The notes beneath the pieces were generated by a model that worked only from the letters and a program-made list of their open reading frames with translations, ran no database searches and was not told where the DNA came from. Positions 38,792 to 47,825 of a DNA stretch of 64,000 bases are shown piece after piece (the first letter of the stretch is position 1; each line of letters starts with the position of its first letter). Location: the NCBI RefSeq assembly GCF_018130065.1, contig NZ_JAFCME010000022.1:1-64000 (forward strand). The letters run 5' to 3'. Position numbers and translations under genes: made by a program. The stretch is from Bradyrhizobium sp. AUGA SZCCT0158 (GTDB taxonomy: Bacteria; Pseudomonadota; Alphaproteobacteria; Rhizobiales; Xanthobacteraceae).

Positions 38792-41268
38792 TGCCTGATC
38801 TTTTGCTCGAACTGTTTTCGGAAGAAATCCCCGCGCGCATGCAGGCGAAGGCGGCCGACGATCTGCGCCGCATGGTTACCGACAAGCTGGTTGCCGAGGG
38901 GCTGGTCTACGAGGGCGCAAAGGCCTTCGTGACTCCGCGGCGGCTGGCGCTGACGGTGCACGGGATTCCGGCGCGGCAGCCCGACCTCAAGACCGAACGC
39001 AAGGGTCCGAAAATCGGCGCGCCCGATGCGGCCGTGCAGGGTTTTCTGAAAGCGACCGGCCTCACTTCGCTCGACGAGGCCAAGATCCAGCGCGACCCGA
39101 AGGGCGACTTTTATATCGCGCTGCTCGAAAAGCCCGGCCGCGCCGCGATCGACGTGATTGCGGAAATTCTACCTGTCATCGTGCGCACCTTCCCGTGGCC
39201 GAAATCGATGCGCTGGGGCGAGCGCTCGGCCAAATCAGGCGCGCTGACCTGGGTGCGGCCGCTGCACTCGATCATCGCGACCTTCGGCCCTGAGACCGAA
39301 GAACCCGAGGTGGTGAAATTCTCGATCGACGGCATCGAGGCCGGCCAGACCACTTTTGGTCACCGCTTCCTGGCGCCATCGGCGATCTCCGTGCGCCGCT
39401 TCGAGGATTACGAGGCCAAGCTGAAGGCCGCCAAGGTCGTGCTCGACCCGCAGGCGCGCAAAGACATCATTCTGGCCGATGCCAAGCAGTTGGCGTTCGC
39501 GCAAGGCTTTGAGCTGGTGGAGGACCAGGTGCTGCTCGACGAGGTGTCAGGCCTCGTCGAATGGCCTGTCGTGCTGATGGGATCGTTCGACCAGGAATTT
39601 TTGTCGATCCCCGGCGAGGTGATCCGCGCCACCATCCGCAACAACCAGAAATGCTTTGTCGTCAGCGATCCCAAGGATTCTGATAAGAATCCTGACAAAA
39701 CCGGAAAGCTGACCAACAAATTCATTCTCACCGCCAACATCGAAGCGACGGACGGCGGCAAGGCCATCATCGCCGGAAACGAGCGCGTGATCCGCGCGCG
39801 GCTGAGCGATGCGAAGTTTTTCTATGAGACCGACCTGAAGACGAAGCTCGAAGAGCGCCTGCCGAAATTCGAGAACATCGTGTTCCACGAGAAGCTCGGC
39901 ACGCAGGGAGCGCGCATCAAGCGCATCGAGCGTCTGGCCGCGGAGATTGCGCCGCTGGTCGGCGCCGATGTCGAAAAGGCAAAACGCGCTGCTCATTTGG
40001 CGAAGGCGGATTTGCTGACAGAAGTGGTCGGCGAGTTCCCGGAGCTGCAGGGCTTGATGGGGAAGTACTACGCAATTGCGCAGGGCGAGGATGCCTCCGT
40101 CGCCGCGGCGAGCGAAGAGCATTACAAGCCGCAGGGGCCTGCGGATCGCGTGCCGACCGATCGGGTGAGCGTTGCGGTGGCGCTGGCCGACAAGATCGAT
40201 ACGCTGGTTGGCTTCTGGGCGATAGACGAGAAGCCGACCGGAAGCAAGGACCCGTATGCGCTGAGGCGTGCGGCGTTGGGTGTGATTAGGTTAGTGCTTT
40301 CCAATGAAACTCGTGCGTCTCTAAACGAATTGTTCCACAAGGCTCTGACGCTCGCACTCTACTTTTGCTTCCGGCCAGACCACGGCTATTTGCAGCTAGC
40401 GGCAACTTGGGATCCCCAATCCCACGATGGTCAGTCTGAATGGAATGAGTATCAGTATCTACTTTTCCTGAATAGCGATGGATTCATCGACAGAAACAGC
40501 GAAAAAATTGGGATGCATCAAATCGGCAATCCTGACTTAGGAGCTGAAGAGGATGAAGACAAATACGCCGAAAGAGCTCAAGCATTCGAAGAATTCAAGC
40601 GGCGGCTGGGACGGCTTGAGGCAGTCCGTGGTCCGTTTATATTCGAAGATGTGCCGCCCGCGGGCAAGATATCAGCTGTTAGAAATGCCTTAGAACAACT
40701 GTATCGCGAGCCGTTTGCGAAGCTAGCGATAGACAAGCTCGCAAACGATCTCCTCTCCTTCTTCGCAGATCGCCTAAAGGTCCAGCTCCGCGATCAGGGC
40801 GCACGTCACGATCTCGTCGACGCGGTGTTCTCGCTCGGCGGCCAGGATGATCTTCTTATGGTCGTCCGCCGCGTCGAGGCGCTCGGAAAATTCCTCGATA
40901 CCGATGACGGCAAGAACCTGCTCGCGGGCACAAAACGCGCCAGCAACATCCTCTCGATCGAAGAGAAAAAGGACAAGCGCAGCTTCGACGGCGCGCCAGA
41001 CGTCTCGCTCTATAAGCTCGACGAAGAAAAAGCGCTGGCGAAGGCGATCGATCAGGTGAAGAGCGAGGCCGGCGCTGCGGTGGCCAAGGAAGACTTTGCC
41101 GCCGCGATGAGCGCGATGGCGAAGCTGCGGCCGGCGGTCGATGCGTTCTTTGACAAGGTCAAGGTCAACGACGATGAACCAAAAGTGCGTGAGAACAGAC
41201 TGAAGCTCTTGAACGAAATCCGCGCGGCGACGCGCGCGGTGGCGGACTTTTCGAAGATCGAGGGCTGA
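38791..41268 (+). CDS. glyS: glycine-tRNA ligase beta subunit, with an atypical internal low-GC segment
   Basis: The beta subunit of glycyl-tRNA synthetase, which binds tRNA. The start MPDLLLELFSEEIPARMQAK and the C-terminal DALR-type domain (FFADRLKVQLRDQGARHDLV, LRPAVDAFFDKVKV) are normal. At 825 residues it is about 100-130 residues longer than usual. The excess lies between YALRRAALGVIRLVL and DLLSFFADRLKV: about 150 residues (roughly nt 40298-40750) where relatives have a few dozen. This part is markedly AT-richer (24/60 G+C at 40441-40500 and 26/60 at 40501-40560, against 39/60 at 39001-39060) and uses codons such as TTA, CTA, AGA and ATA that are rare nearby. The frame is open throughout, so a full-length protein is expected. 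Confidence 0.93.
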   Translation: MPDLLLELFSEEIPARMQAKAADDLRRMVTDKLVAEGLVYEGAKAFVTPRRLALTVHGIPARQPDLKTERKGPKIGAPDAAVQGFLKATGLTSLDEAKIQRDPKGDFYIALLEKPGRAAIDVIAEILPVIVRTFPWPKSMRWGERSAKSGALTWVRPLHSIIATFGPETEEPEVVKFSIDGIEAGQTTFGHRFLAPSAISVRRFEDYEAKLKAAKVVLDPQARKDIILADAKQLAFAQGFELVEDQVLLDEVSGLVEWPVVLMGSFDQEFLSIPGEVIRATIRNNQKCFVVSDPKDSDKNPDKTGKLTNKFILTANIEATDGGKAIIAGNERVIRARLSDAKFFYETDLKTKLEERLPKFENIVFHEKLGTQGARIKRIERLAAEIAPLVGADVEKAKRAAHLAKADLLTEVVGEFPELQGLMGKYYAIAQGEDASVAAASEEHYKPQGPADRVPTDRVSVAVALADKIDTLVGFWAIDEKPTGSKDPYALRRAALGVIRLVLSNETRASLNELFHKALTLALYFCFRPDHGYLQLAATWDPQSHDGQSEWNEYQYLLFLNSDGFIDRNSEKIGMHQIGNPDLGAEEDEDKYAERAQAFEEFKRRLGRLEAVRGPFIFEDVPPAGKISAVRNALEQLYREPFAKLAIDKLANDLLSFFADRLKVQLRDQGARHDLVDAVFSLGGQDDLLMVVRRVEALGKFLDTDDGKNLLAGTKRASNILSIEEKKDKRSFDGAPDVSLYKLDEEKALAKAIDQVKSEAGAAVAKEDFAAAMSAMAKLRPAVDAFFDKVKVNDDEPKVRENRLKLLNEIRAATRAVADFSKIEG
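40298..40750 (+). other. low-GC in-frame segment inside glyS
   Basis: This stretch differs from the rest of glyS in base composition and codon use. It encodes an unfamiliar segment with NSDGFIDRNSEKIGMHQIGN and an acidic patch GAEEDEDKYAERAQAFEEFK. It has no inverted-repeat ends, no transposase and no intein motifs, and leaves the frame open. Edges are approximate. Confidence 0.75.
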
Positions 41269-41271
41269 CAC

Positions 41272-41874
41272 GTGGATCAGAAGACGCTGGCCGCTTACGA
41301 TTCGGATGCGGCGGCGTTCGCCAGGGACTGGCACGACCAGCCGGCGCCCGTTGACCTGCACGAAATCGTCGAGCGCTTCTTCGTGCGCGGCGGCAATTCA
41401 GCCGATATCGGCTGCGGCTGCGGCCGCGAGGTGGCCTGGCTCAACGCCAACGGCTTTTCCGCCACCGGTTTCGACGCCTCGGAGGGCCTGCTGGCGGAGG
41501 CGCGGCAGCGTTATCCCGGTTTGAAGTTCGCACATGCCGAACTGCCCGACCTGAAGGGCATCGGCACTTACGACAACGTGCTGTGCGAGACTGTGATCAT
41601 GCATCTCGATCGCGCGCAGATAGCGGTCGCCGTTCGCCGGCTGCTCAATGCGGTCAAGCCCAGCGGCATTCTTTATTTGAGCTGGCGGATCACCGACAAT
41701 TCCGACCTGCGCGATTCCCAGGGGCGTCTCTACGCGGCGTTCGATGCGGCGCTGGTGCTGGCGGAATTGAAGTCGGCGGCGCTGTTGCTCGACGAGGAGG
41801 TCGTCAGCGCCTCCTCGGGCAAGAAGATTCACCGTCTCGTCGCCAAGAAGCCGGGCCTGGAGATCAGGGAATAG
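41272..41874 (+). CDS. class I SAM-dependent methyltransferase
   Basis: A 200-residue methyltransferase with the SAM-binding motif FVRGGNSADIGCGCGREVAW near residue 45, then GFDASEGLLAEARQRYPGLK and DNVLCETVIMHLDRAQIAVA (post-I and motif IV-like region). The substrate is unknown. GTG at 41272 lies 3 bases after the glyS stop, so it is likely the last gene of the glyQ-glyS transcript. Confidence 0.85.
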   Translation: MDQKTLAAYDSDAAAFARDWHDQPAPVDLHEIVERFFVRGGNSADIGCGCGREVAWLNANGFSATGFDASEGLLAEARQRYPGLKFAHAELPDLKGIGTYDNVLCETVIMHLDRAQIAVAVRRLLNAVKPSGILYLSWRITDNSDLRDSQGRLYAAFDAALVLAELKSAALLLDEEVVSASSGKKIHRLVAKKPGLEIRE

Positions 41875-41880
41875 GCAAAT

Positions 41881-41984
41881 CGTCATTTCGGGGCGCGCAG
41901 CGCGAGCCCGGAATCCATTAACCGGCAGGTTACGTCGATGAATGGATTCCGGGCCTGCGCCAAGAGGCGCATCCCGGAATGACG
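41881..41984. repeat. dispersed inverted repeat, family G
   Basis: CGTCATTTCGGGGCGCGCAG, then CGCGAGCCCGGAATCCATT on the left, and AATGGATTCCGGGCCTGCGC, then GGCGCATCCCGGAATGACG on the right. Immediately followed by a strong terminator. Confidence 0.85.
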
Positions 41985-41996
41985 AAAACAAACAAA

Positions 41997-42035
41997 GAAA
42001 AGCCCCGCCCAGGGGGGAAACCGGGCGGGGCTTTC
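41997..42035 (+). terminator. strong terminator hairpin between convergent genes
   Basis: Stem AAAGCCCCGCCC / GGGCGGGGCTTT with loop AGGGGGGAAACC and a T-rich flank (TTTCTT) on the right and AAAGAAAA on the left, so it can work in both directions, for the methyltransferase (+) and DUF1236 (-) genes. Confidence 0.9.
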
Positions 42036-42101
42036 TTGTCCGGTCGTATCTCGCGCACATCCGCTTGCGCGGCGCCCGGACTGTCGTTCAGGCTAGTGGG
42101 A

Positions 42102-42461
42102 TTAGTCGACCACCTGAACGACGCGACGCGAACGCGGCTCGACCAGGACCGTCTGGCCGTTCACCACGGTGTAGCGATAGGGCGTTGCCGCATAGGTCTG
42201 CGGCACGTCGTAATAGGTGATGCCGGCTTCCGGCAGCACACCGCCCACGGTCACGCGATCCGGAATGGTGAAAGTCGGCACGCGCTCACGCACGACATAT
42301 TCCCGGAACGCCGGGCGTTGGTTGACGGAGATGCCCTCATGTTCGCCGATCACCACGGTGCCGCCGCCACCGACACCCACGGTGCCGCTCTGCGCCTGTG
42401 CTGCGATCGGTGCAGCCATCACGCCGGCGATAGCTGCGATGGCAAGTAGTCTATTCTGCAT
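42102..42461 (-). CDS. DUF1236 exported protein
   Basis: A 119-residue protein with a cleavable signal peptide (LLAIAAIAGVMAAPIAAQAQ) and a C-terminal DUF1236 repeat region (YRYTVVNGQTVLVEPRSRRV, preceded by ITYYDVPQTYAATP). DUF1236 proteins are abundant small periplasmic proteins in Rhizobiales, of unknown function. ATG at 42461. Its transcript ends at the terminator at 42035-41997. Confidence 0.9.
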   Translation of the reverse strand: MQNRLLAIAAIAGVMAAPIAAQAQSGTVGVGGGGTVVIGEHEGISVNQRPAFREYVVRERVPTFTIPDRVTVGGVLPEAGITYYDVPQTYAATPYRYTVVNGQTVLVEPRSRRVVQVVD

Positions 42462-42695
42462 AGTGTACTCCCTCGTGCAGAAGAACGCCGGCTAGCCAGC
42501 GTACAATCCGGGGCCAATTCATCCCGCGCGGCATAGTTCCGGAAAAACGACTGCCTCAAACGCGGCAATTTCGGGCAATTTTTGCGAACGCCGGAACCCA
42601 TTGACGCGACAGGCGTCTCCTATTCCGGAACCGCGCCAGCGGTTAAGTTGCCGCCCTCGATTCGAGCTTCCCCTCATCATCCGGAGAAATTTCAA

Positions 42696-42851
42696 ATGAC
42701 CATCACCGCCGCGCATATTTCCCCGATCGTCGCCCTGATTGCGGGAATCCTGATCCTGATCATGCCGCGGTTCCTGAATTTCATCGTCGCGATTTACCTG
42801 ATCATCGTCGGTCTGGCCGGGCTCGGCGTGTTCAAGATGCTGCGCTTCTAG
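42696..42851 (+). CDS. DUF3096 small membrane protein
   Basis: A 51-residue DUF3096 protein made of two hydrophobic segments (HISPIVALIAGILILIMPRF and LNFIVAIYLIIVGLAGLGVF). ATG at 42696 is preceded by CCGGAGAAA. The upstream open frame is not coding. Function unknown, though family members are common single-gene membrane proteins in alphaproteobacteria. Confidence 0.9.
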   Translation: MTITAAHISPIVALIAGILILIMPRFLNFIVAIYLIIVGLAGLGVFKMLRF

Positions 42852-42942
42852 TCAGGCAAGCGGGGTTTCGCGGCTTGCGCGGAACCCCTCAAAGTGGTGT
42901 AAGGCGCGCATCTTCTCCTCTCTTTTCGGATTGTCATCTGCC

Positions 42943-45891
42943 ATGGCCAAAGCGGTTGCGAAGTCCAAGAAAAACCTTGTGAAAATCGTAGCGAAATCAA
43001 AGTCATCGGCGCCGGGCAAAGCCGCGCCGGCGGCCTCGGCGCGCAAGACGCTAACGAAGGCTCCGGCACCGAAGGCAGTTGCGAAGCCGGCACCCAAGGC
43101 GGTTACGAAGCCAGTTGCCAAGGCAGCTGCCAAAGTAGTTGCGAAGGCTCCGAACAAGCCTGCCAGCAAGACGGCGAAGAAGGTGAGCAAGCCGGCCGTC
43201 GAAGCGGTAAAATCCGGCAAGTGGGTCTACACGTTTGGCGACGGCAAGGCCGAGGGCAAAGCCGGCTTGCGCGATCTGCTCGGCGGCAAGGGCGCCAATC
43301 TCGCCGAAATGGCCAATCTCGGCCTGCCGGTGCCTCCAGGCTTCACGATTCCAACTTCGGTCTGCACTTATTTTTACGCCCACGACAAATCCTATCCGGC
43401 TGCGCTGAAGACTCAGGTCGAGAAGGCGCTGGAGCATGTCGGCAAGCTCGCCGGCAAGTCGTTCGGCGATCCCAAAAATCCGCTGTTGGTGTCCGTGCGC
43501 TCCGGCGGCCGCGCGTCGATGCCGGGCATGATGGATACCGTGCTCAATCTCGGCCTCAACGATGAGACCGTCGAAGCGCTCGCCGAATTGTCCGGCGACC
43601 GCCGCTTTGCCTATGACAGCTATCGGCGTTTCATCACGATGTATTCGGATGTCGTGCTCGGCTTCGAGCATCATCATTTCGAGGACATCCTCGACACCTT
43701 CAAGGACGGCCAGGGCTACACGCTCGACACCGATCTGACCGGCGACGACTGGGTAGAGCTGGTCGGCCGTTACAAGGATGCGGTGGCGCGCGAGACCGGC
43801 GCGGACTTCCCGCAGGATCCGCACGCGCAATTGTGGGGCGCGATCGGTGCGGTGTTCTCGTCCTGGATGAACGCGCGCGCGGTGACCTACCGCCGCCTGC
43901 ACGACATCCCGGAATCCTGGGGCACCGCTGTCAACATTCAGGCCATGGTGTTCGGCAATATGGGCGAGACCTCGGCGACCGGCGTCGCGTTCACGCGCAA
44001 TCCCTCGACCGGCGAGAGCAAGCTGTACGGCGAATTCCTGATCAACGCGCAGGGCGAAGACGTGGTGGCGGGTATCCGCACGCCGCAGGACATCACCGAA
44101 TTTGCGCGCCAGGAATCCGGCTCCGACAAGGCGTCGATGGAAACCGCGATGCCCGACGCGTTCAAGGAACTGACGCGGATCTACACGCTGCTGGAAAAGC
44201 ACTACCGCGACATGCAGGACATGGAGTTCACGGTCGAGCAGGGCAAATTGTGGATGCTGCAGACCCGCGGCGGCAAGCGCACTGCCAAGGCGGCGCTGCG
44301 GATTGCGGTCGAGCTTGCCAATGAAGGACTGATCTCGAAAAAGGACGCGGTGATGCGGATCGATCCCGCCTCGCTCGACCAGTTGCTGCATCCGACCATC
44401 GATCCCGCCGCCAAGCGCGACGTCATCGCGACCGGCCTGCCGGCTTCGCCGGGCGCCGCCTCCGGCGAAATCGTGTTCTCGTCCGATGAAGCTGCGAAAC
44501 TGCAGGCCGATGGCCGCAAGGTCATTCTGGTGCGGGTCGAGACCAGCCCGGAGGACATTCACGGCATGCATGCCGCCGAGGGCATTCTCACCACCCGTGG
44601 CGGCATGACCTCGCACGCCGCCGTGGTCGCGCGCGGCATGGGCAAGCCCTGCGTCTCCGGCTGCGGCACCATCCGCGTCGATTACGGCCGCGGTACCATG
44701 AGCATCGGCACCCGCACCTTCAAGACCGGCGACGTCATCACCATCGACGGGTCGGTCGGCCAGGTGCTGGCCGGACGGATGCCGATGATCGAGCCGAAAC
44801 TGTCGGGCGAATTCGGCACGCTGATGGGCTGGGCCGACGCCGTTCGCAAGCTCGGCGTTCGCGTCAACGCCGATACGCCGGAAGACGCGCGCACCGCGAT
44901 CAAGTTCGGCGGCGAGGGCATCGGCCTTTGCCGTACCGAGCACATGTTCTTCGAGGAAACCCGCATCCGTACCGTGCGGGAGATGATCCTTTCCGAGGAC
45001 GAACAGTCACGCCGCGCGGCGCTGTCGAAGCTGCTGCCGATGCAGCGCGCGGACTTCGTCGAGCTGTTCGAGATCATGAAGGGGCTTCCCGTCACGATCC
45101 GTCTGCTCGATCCGCCGCTGCACGAGTTCCTGCCGCACACCCAGGCCGAGATCGAGGAAGTCGCGCGTGCGATGAACACCGATCCGCGCAAGCTCGCGGA
45201 CCGTGCCAGGGATCTTGCCGAGTTCAACCCGATGCTGGGCTTCCGCGGTTGCCGTCTTGCGATCGCCTATCCTGAAATCGCCGAGATGCAGGCGCGCGCG
45301 ATCTTCGAAGCCGCGGTCGAGGCCGAGAAGCGCACCAGCAAGGCCGTCGGCCTCGAAGTGATGGTGCCGCTGATCGCGACCAAGGCCGAGTTCGACCTGG
45401 TCAAGGCGCGGATCGACGCCACCGCGCAGTCGGTGATGAAGGAGACCGGCAAGAAACTGGTCTATCAGGTCGGCACCATGATCGAGTTGCCGCGCGCGTG
45501 CCTGATGGCCGGCGACGTGGCGCAGACCGCCGAGTTCTTCTCCTTCGGCACCAACGATTTGACGCAGACCACCTACGGCATCAGCCGCGACGACGCGGCG
45601 AGCTTCCTTGGCACCTATGTGGCGAAGGGCATCCTCGAGATCGATCCGTTCATCTCGGTCGACCGCGATGGCGTCGGTGAACTCGTCAAGATCGGCGTCG
45701 CGCGCGGCCGCAAGACGCGGCCCGATCTCAAGGTCGGGATTTGCGGCGAGCATGGTGGCGATCCCGCCTCGGTGGCGTTCTGCCACGAGATCGGCCTCGA
45801 CTACGTCTCGTGCTCGCCCTATCGCGTGCCGATCGCGCGGCTCGCCGCGGCGCAAGCGGCGCTCGGCAAGACGGTCGCCAGCCAGGCGTAG
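42943..45891 (+). CDS. ppdK: pyruvate, phosphate dikinase with Lys/Ala/Pro-rich N-terminal extension
   Basis: PPDK interconverts pyruvate, ATP and phosphate with PEP, AMP and diphosphate. After a 90-residue N-terminal extension, the core starts SGKWVYTFGDGKAEGKAGLR. The phosphorylated His is in TTRGGMTSHAAVVARGMGKP near residue 550, and the PEP-binding C-terminal domain ends with LKVGICGEHGGDPASVAFCH. The core alone (about 890 residues) has the family's normal length. The extension (SKSSAPGKAAPAASARKTLT and further repeats of AxxKAVAK-type motifs) is rich in Lys, Ala and Pro like a histone H1 tail and has no family match. ATG at 42943 is used; a TTG four codons earlier is weaker. Confidence 0.96.
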   Translation: MAKAVAKSKKNLVKIVAKSKSSAPGKAAPAASARKTLTKAPAPKAVAKPAPKAVTKPVAKAAAKVVAKAPNKPASKTAKKVSKPAVEAVKSGKWVYTFGDGKAEGKAGLRDLLGGKGANLAEMANLGLPVPPGFTIPTSVCTYFYAHDKSYPAALKTQVEKALEHVGKLAGKSFGDPKNPLLVSVRSGGRASMPGMMDTVLNLGLNDETVEALAELSGDRRFAYDSYRRFITMYSDVVLGFEHHHFEDILDTFKDGQGYTLDTDLTGDDWVELVGRYKDAVARETGADFPQDPHAQLWGAIGAVFSSWMNARAVTYRRLHDIPESWGTAVNIQAMVFGNMGETSATGVAFTRNPSTGESKLYGEFLINAQGEDVVAGIRTPQDITEFARQESGSDKASMETAMPDAFKELTRIYTLLEKHYRDMQDMEFTVEQGKLWMLQTRGGKRTAKAALRIAVELANEGLISKKDAVMRIDPASLDQLLHPTIDPAAKRDVIATGLPASPGAASGEIVFSSDEAAKLQADGRKVILVRVETSPEDIHGMHAAEGILTTRGGMTSHAAVVARGMGKPCVSGCGTIRVDYGRGTMSIGTRTFKTGDVITIDGSVGQVLAGRMPMIEPKLSGEFGTLMGWADAVRKLGVRVNADTPEDARTAIKFGGEGIGLCRTEHMFFEETRIRTVREMILSEDEQSRRAALSKLLPMQRADFVELFEIMKGLPVTIRLLDPPLHEFLPHTQAEIEEVARAMNTDPRKLADRARDLAEFNPMLGFRGCRLAIAYPEIAEMQARAIFEAAVEAEKRTSKAVGLEVMVPLIATKAEFDLVKARIDATAQSVMKETGKKLVYQVGTMIELPRACLMAGDVAQTAEFFSFGTNDLTQTTYGISRDDAASFLGTYVAKGILEIDPFISVDRDGVGELVKIGVARGRKTRPDLKVGICGEHGGDPASVAFCHEIGLDYVSCSPYRVPIARLAAAQAALGKTVASQA

Positions 45892-46337
45892 TTTTTACTC
45901 AACGCTGAGAATTAACAGAGACGTCGTCATGCCCGGGCTTGTCCCGGCATGAACGTTTTGGGCGCGCGGGCCCTTCGTCATTGCGAGGAGCGCAACGACG
46001 AAGCAATCCATCCATCCGTTATGCCGTGCGATGGATTGCTTCGCTTCGCTCGCAATGACGGGGCTTAGGCTGCGATCACCAGCCCCGTAGCAACACGGTG
46101 AACCCGCAACAGTTTCTTCATCATCTTCGTTGACGGGATGTTTACCACTTTCATCGCGCTCCCGTTTACCAAGCTTTCTCAAGCGCCACAGCAAATGCGC
46201 GCGAAATCTTGCGTGGTGCACGCAGGCCACGCCGATTAACTCCCCGGCAACCTAAATTCGATACCAACAATAAAGATCGAATTGCACGGATGTACTGAGT
46301 TCGGTCGTTTTTTGTAAGCGTTGCGTAGAGCGTATCG
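45892..46337. other. 446-base intergenic region between ppdK and the SleB gene
   Basis: The first 170 bases hold a partial family F arm (45927-45953, ATGCCCGGGCTTGTCCCGGC) and a full family C repeat. The remaining 270 bases, AT-richer, hold no convincing gene; they must include the SleB gene's promoter, but no clear -35/-10 pair stands out. Confidence 0.6.
45976..46060. repeat. dispersed inverted repeat, family C copy 2
   Basis: CGTCATTGCGAGGAGCGCAA, then CGACGAAGCAATCCATCC on the left, and GATGGATTGCTTCGCTTCGC, then TCGCAATGACG on the right. Same family as 24376-24459. Confidence 0.85.
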
Positions 46338-47825
46338 ATGAATGTGTTGCGTAACCAGCCGAAGGGCGCGCGGTTTGCGTCCTTCGGTCTCGGTCTTTGC
46401 ATCTTCGCATTGATGCCGACCGAGATCGGATATCAGGATATCGCGTCACTGCTGGCCCGGCAGCCGGGCGTGGCCGAACGCTGGCAGAAGCGGGTGTTCT
46501 CCACCGCCGGCAATATCCATGTCGCGACCTTCAGCTTCGGCCGTCCAATCGGAACCTCTTCGCCGCAGACCGCAACCTTTCGGCTCGCCAACCTCGACAA
46601 TCAGGGCATCGACATCACCGGCGCAGTGACGCGCAACCCGATCATCGCCCCGCCGCCGCGTTATCTTGCCGCCGATTTCCCCAAGGTCGATCGCACCATG
46701 AAGGGCGATCGCCTTGTCATCGCGCCGTCCGCGCCTGCGGAGGGTTCAATCCCCGCCGGCAGCGCGCCGGCCATCGAAGATCCTTCGTCTTCAAACGCTT
46801 CCGTCAAAGGCCAGAAGACCGCGGCCGCGCCGCCTTCAGGTGGGCCCGCGCCGCTCGATCCGGAATTGCAGGCCGCGCTGCGCGCGCCGCCGCTGCCGCA
46901 ATTCGATGTGTCGATGTCACTCGAAGTCAGGCCGCGCGAAGATTTGCCGCTCGACGACAAGCCGCTCGGTAAGCCAAAGGACGTCTCGGCAGCACCAGAA
47001 GTGGCGCTCGCGCCCGCGCCGCCGCGCGACAATTTCGCCTTCAAGACCTCGAGCCTGTTTTTTGGCTCTTCCCTCGGCGCGCCCGAAACCATCGAGCGCT
47101 GGCGGCCGGGCGAGGAGCCCATCATCATGCTGCCGAGCGCGGTGGTGGCCGATTCCGACATGAAGATCATGGCCTCGCTGCCGGTCGACGCCGACGGCCC
47201 GGTCAAGGCCGGCGAGATGGGCGTCAGCGTCGCGCCGAAGGGCGAGGTCAATTCCGACAACCAGCGCGCCAAGACCCCGGCTGAGCGGCTCGGCCTGTTC
47301 GACGAGAAGTCGCGCGCCAAGTCGGAAAAATGTCTGACCGAAGTTGTCTATTTCGAAGCCCGCGGCGAAGCGGTGCGGGGCCAGATCGCGGTGGCGCAAG
47401 TGGTGTTGAACCGCGCCTTCTCCGGCAAATATCCGGATACGGTGTGTGGCGTGGTCTACCAGAACAAGCACCGCCATCTGGCCTGCCAGTTCACCTTCGC
47501 CTGCGACAACAACAAGGACGTCGTCAAAGAGCCCGACATGTGGGATCGCGCGCAACGGATCGCAAAGGCGATGCTGGACGGCCAGCTCTGGCTGCCCGAG
47601 GTCGACAAGTCGACGCACTACCATGCCTATTGGGTGCGTCCGTCCTGGGTCAGCGAGATGAAGAAGATGTACAAGACCGGCGTGCACACCTTCTACCGGC
47701 CCCGCAACTGGGGCGACGGCAGCGACGCGCCAAGCTGGGGCACGGCGGCGGAGACGGCGCAAATTTCCGCCAAGCTCGCCGAAGCCGCAAAGAGCTCGGC
47801 CGAGCAGGCGAGCTTCAGAAGGTAG
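46338..47825 (+). CDS. SleB-type cell wall hydrolase
   Basis: A 495-residue protein with an N-terminal hydrophobic anchor (RFASFGLGLCIFALMPTEIG), a long low-complexity Pro/Ala/Ser-rich middle (residues about 100-320), and a C-terminal Hydrolase_2 (SleB) domain: CLTEVVYFEARGEAVRGQIA, then VAQVVLNRAFSGKYPDTVCG and LACQFTFACDNNKDVVKEPD. The glutamate in YFEARGE is the expected catalytic residue. This type acts on peptidoglycan. ATG at 46338. The stretch before the domain is probably a disordered periplasmic linker. Confidence 0.9.
   Translation: MNVLRNQPKGARFASFGLGLCIFALMPTEIGYQDIASLLARQPGVAERWQKRVFSTAGNIHVATFSFGRPIGTSSPQTATFRLANLDNQGIDITGAVTRNPIIAPPPRYLAADFPKVDRTMKGDRLVIAPSAPAEGSIPAGSAPAIEDPSSSNASVKGQKTAAAPPSGGPAPLDPELQAALRAPPLPQFDVSMSLEVRPREDLPLDDKPLGKPKDVSAAPEVALAPAPPRDNFAFKTSSLFFGSSLGAPETIERWRPGEEPIIMLPSAVVADSDMKIMASLPVDADGPVKAGEMGVSVAPKGEVNSDNQRAKTPAERLGLFDEKSRAKSEKCLTEVVYFEARGEAVRGQIAVAQVVLNRAFSGKYPDTVCGVVYQNKHRHLACQFTFACDNNKDVVKEPDMWDRAQRIAKAMLDGQLWLPEVDKSTHYHAYWVRPSWVSEMKKMYKTGVHTFYRPRNWGDGSDAPSWGTAAETAQISAKLAEAAKSSAEQASFRR

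Noticed and set aside
40298..40750. Intein in glyS
   Set aside because: No N-terminal Cys/Ser block, no homing-endonuclease motif and no C-terminal HN followed by Cys/Ser/Thr.
42861..42890. Hairpin between DUF3096 and ppdK as a terminator
   Set aside because: Arms GGGGTTTCGCG and CGCGGAACCCC pair with one mismatch, but no T run follows, so termination cannot be claimed.
43051..44943. Open frame of 630 codons opposite ppdK
   Set aside because: A shadow of the PPDK coding strand; no motifs or ribosome site.
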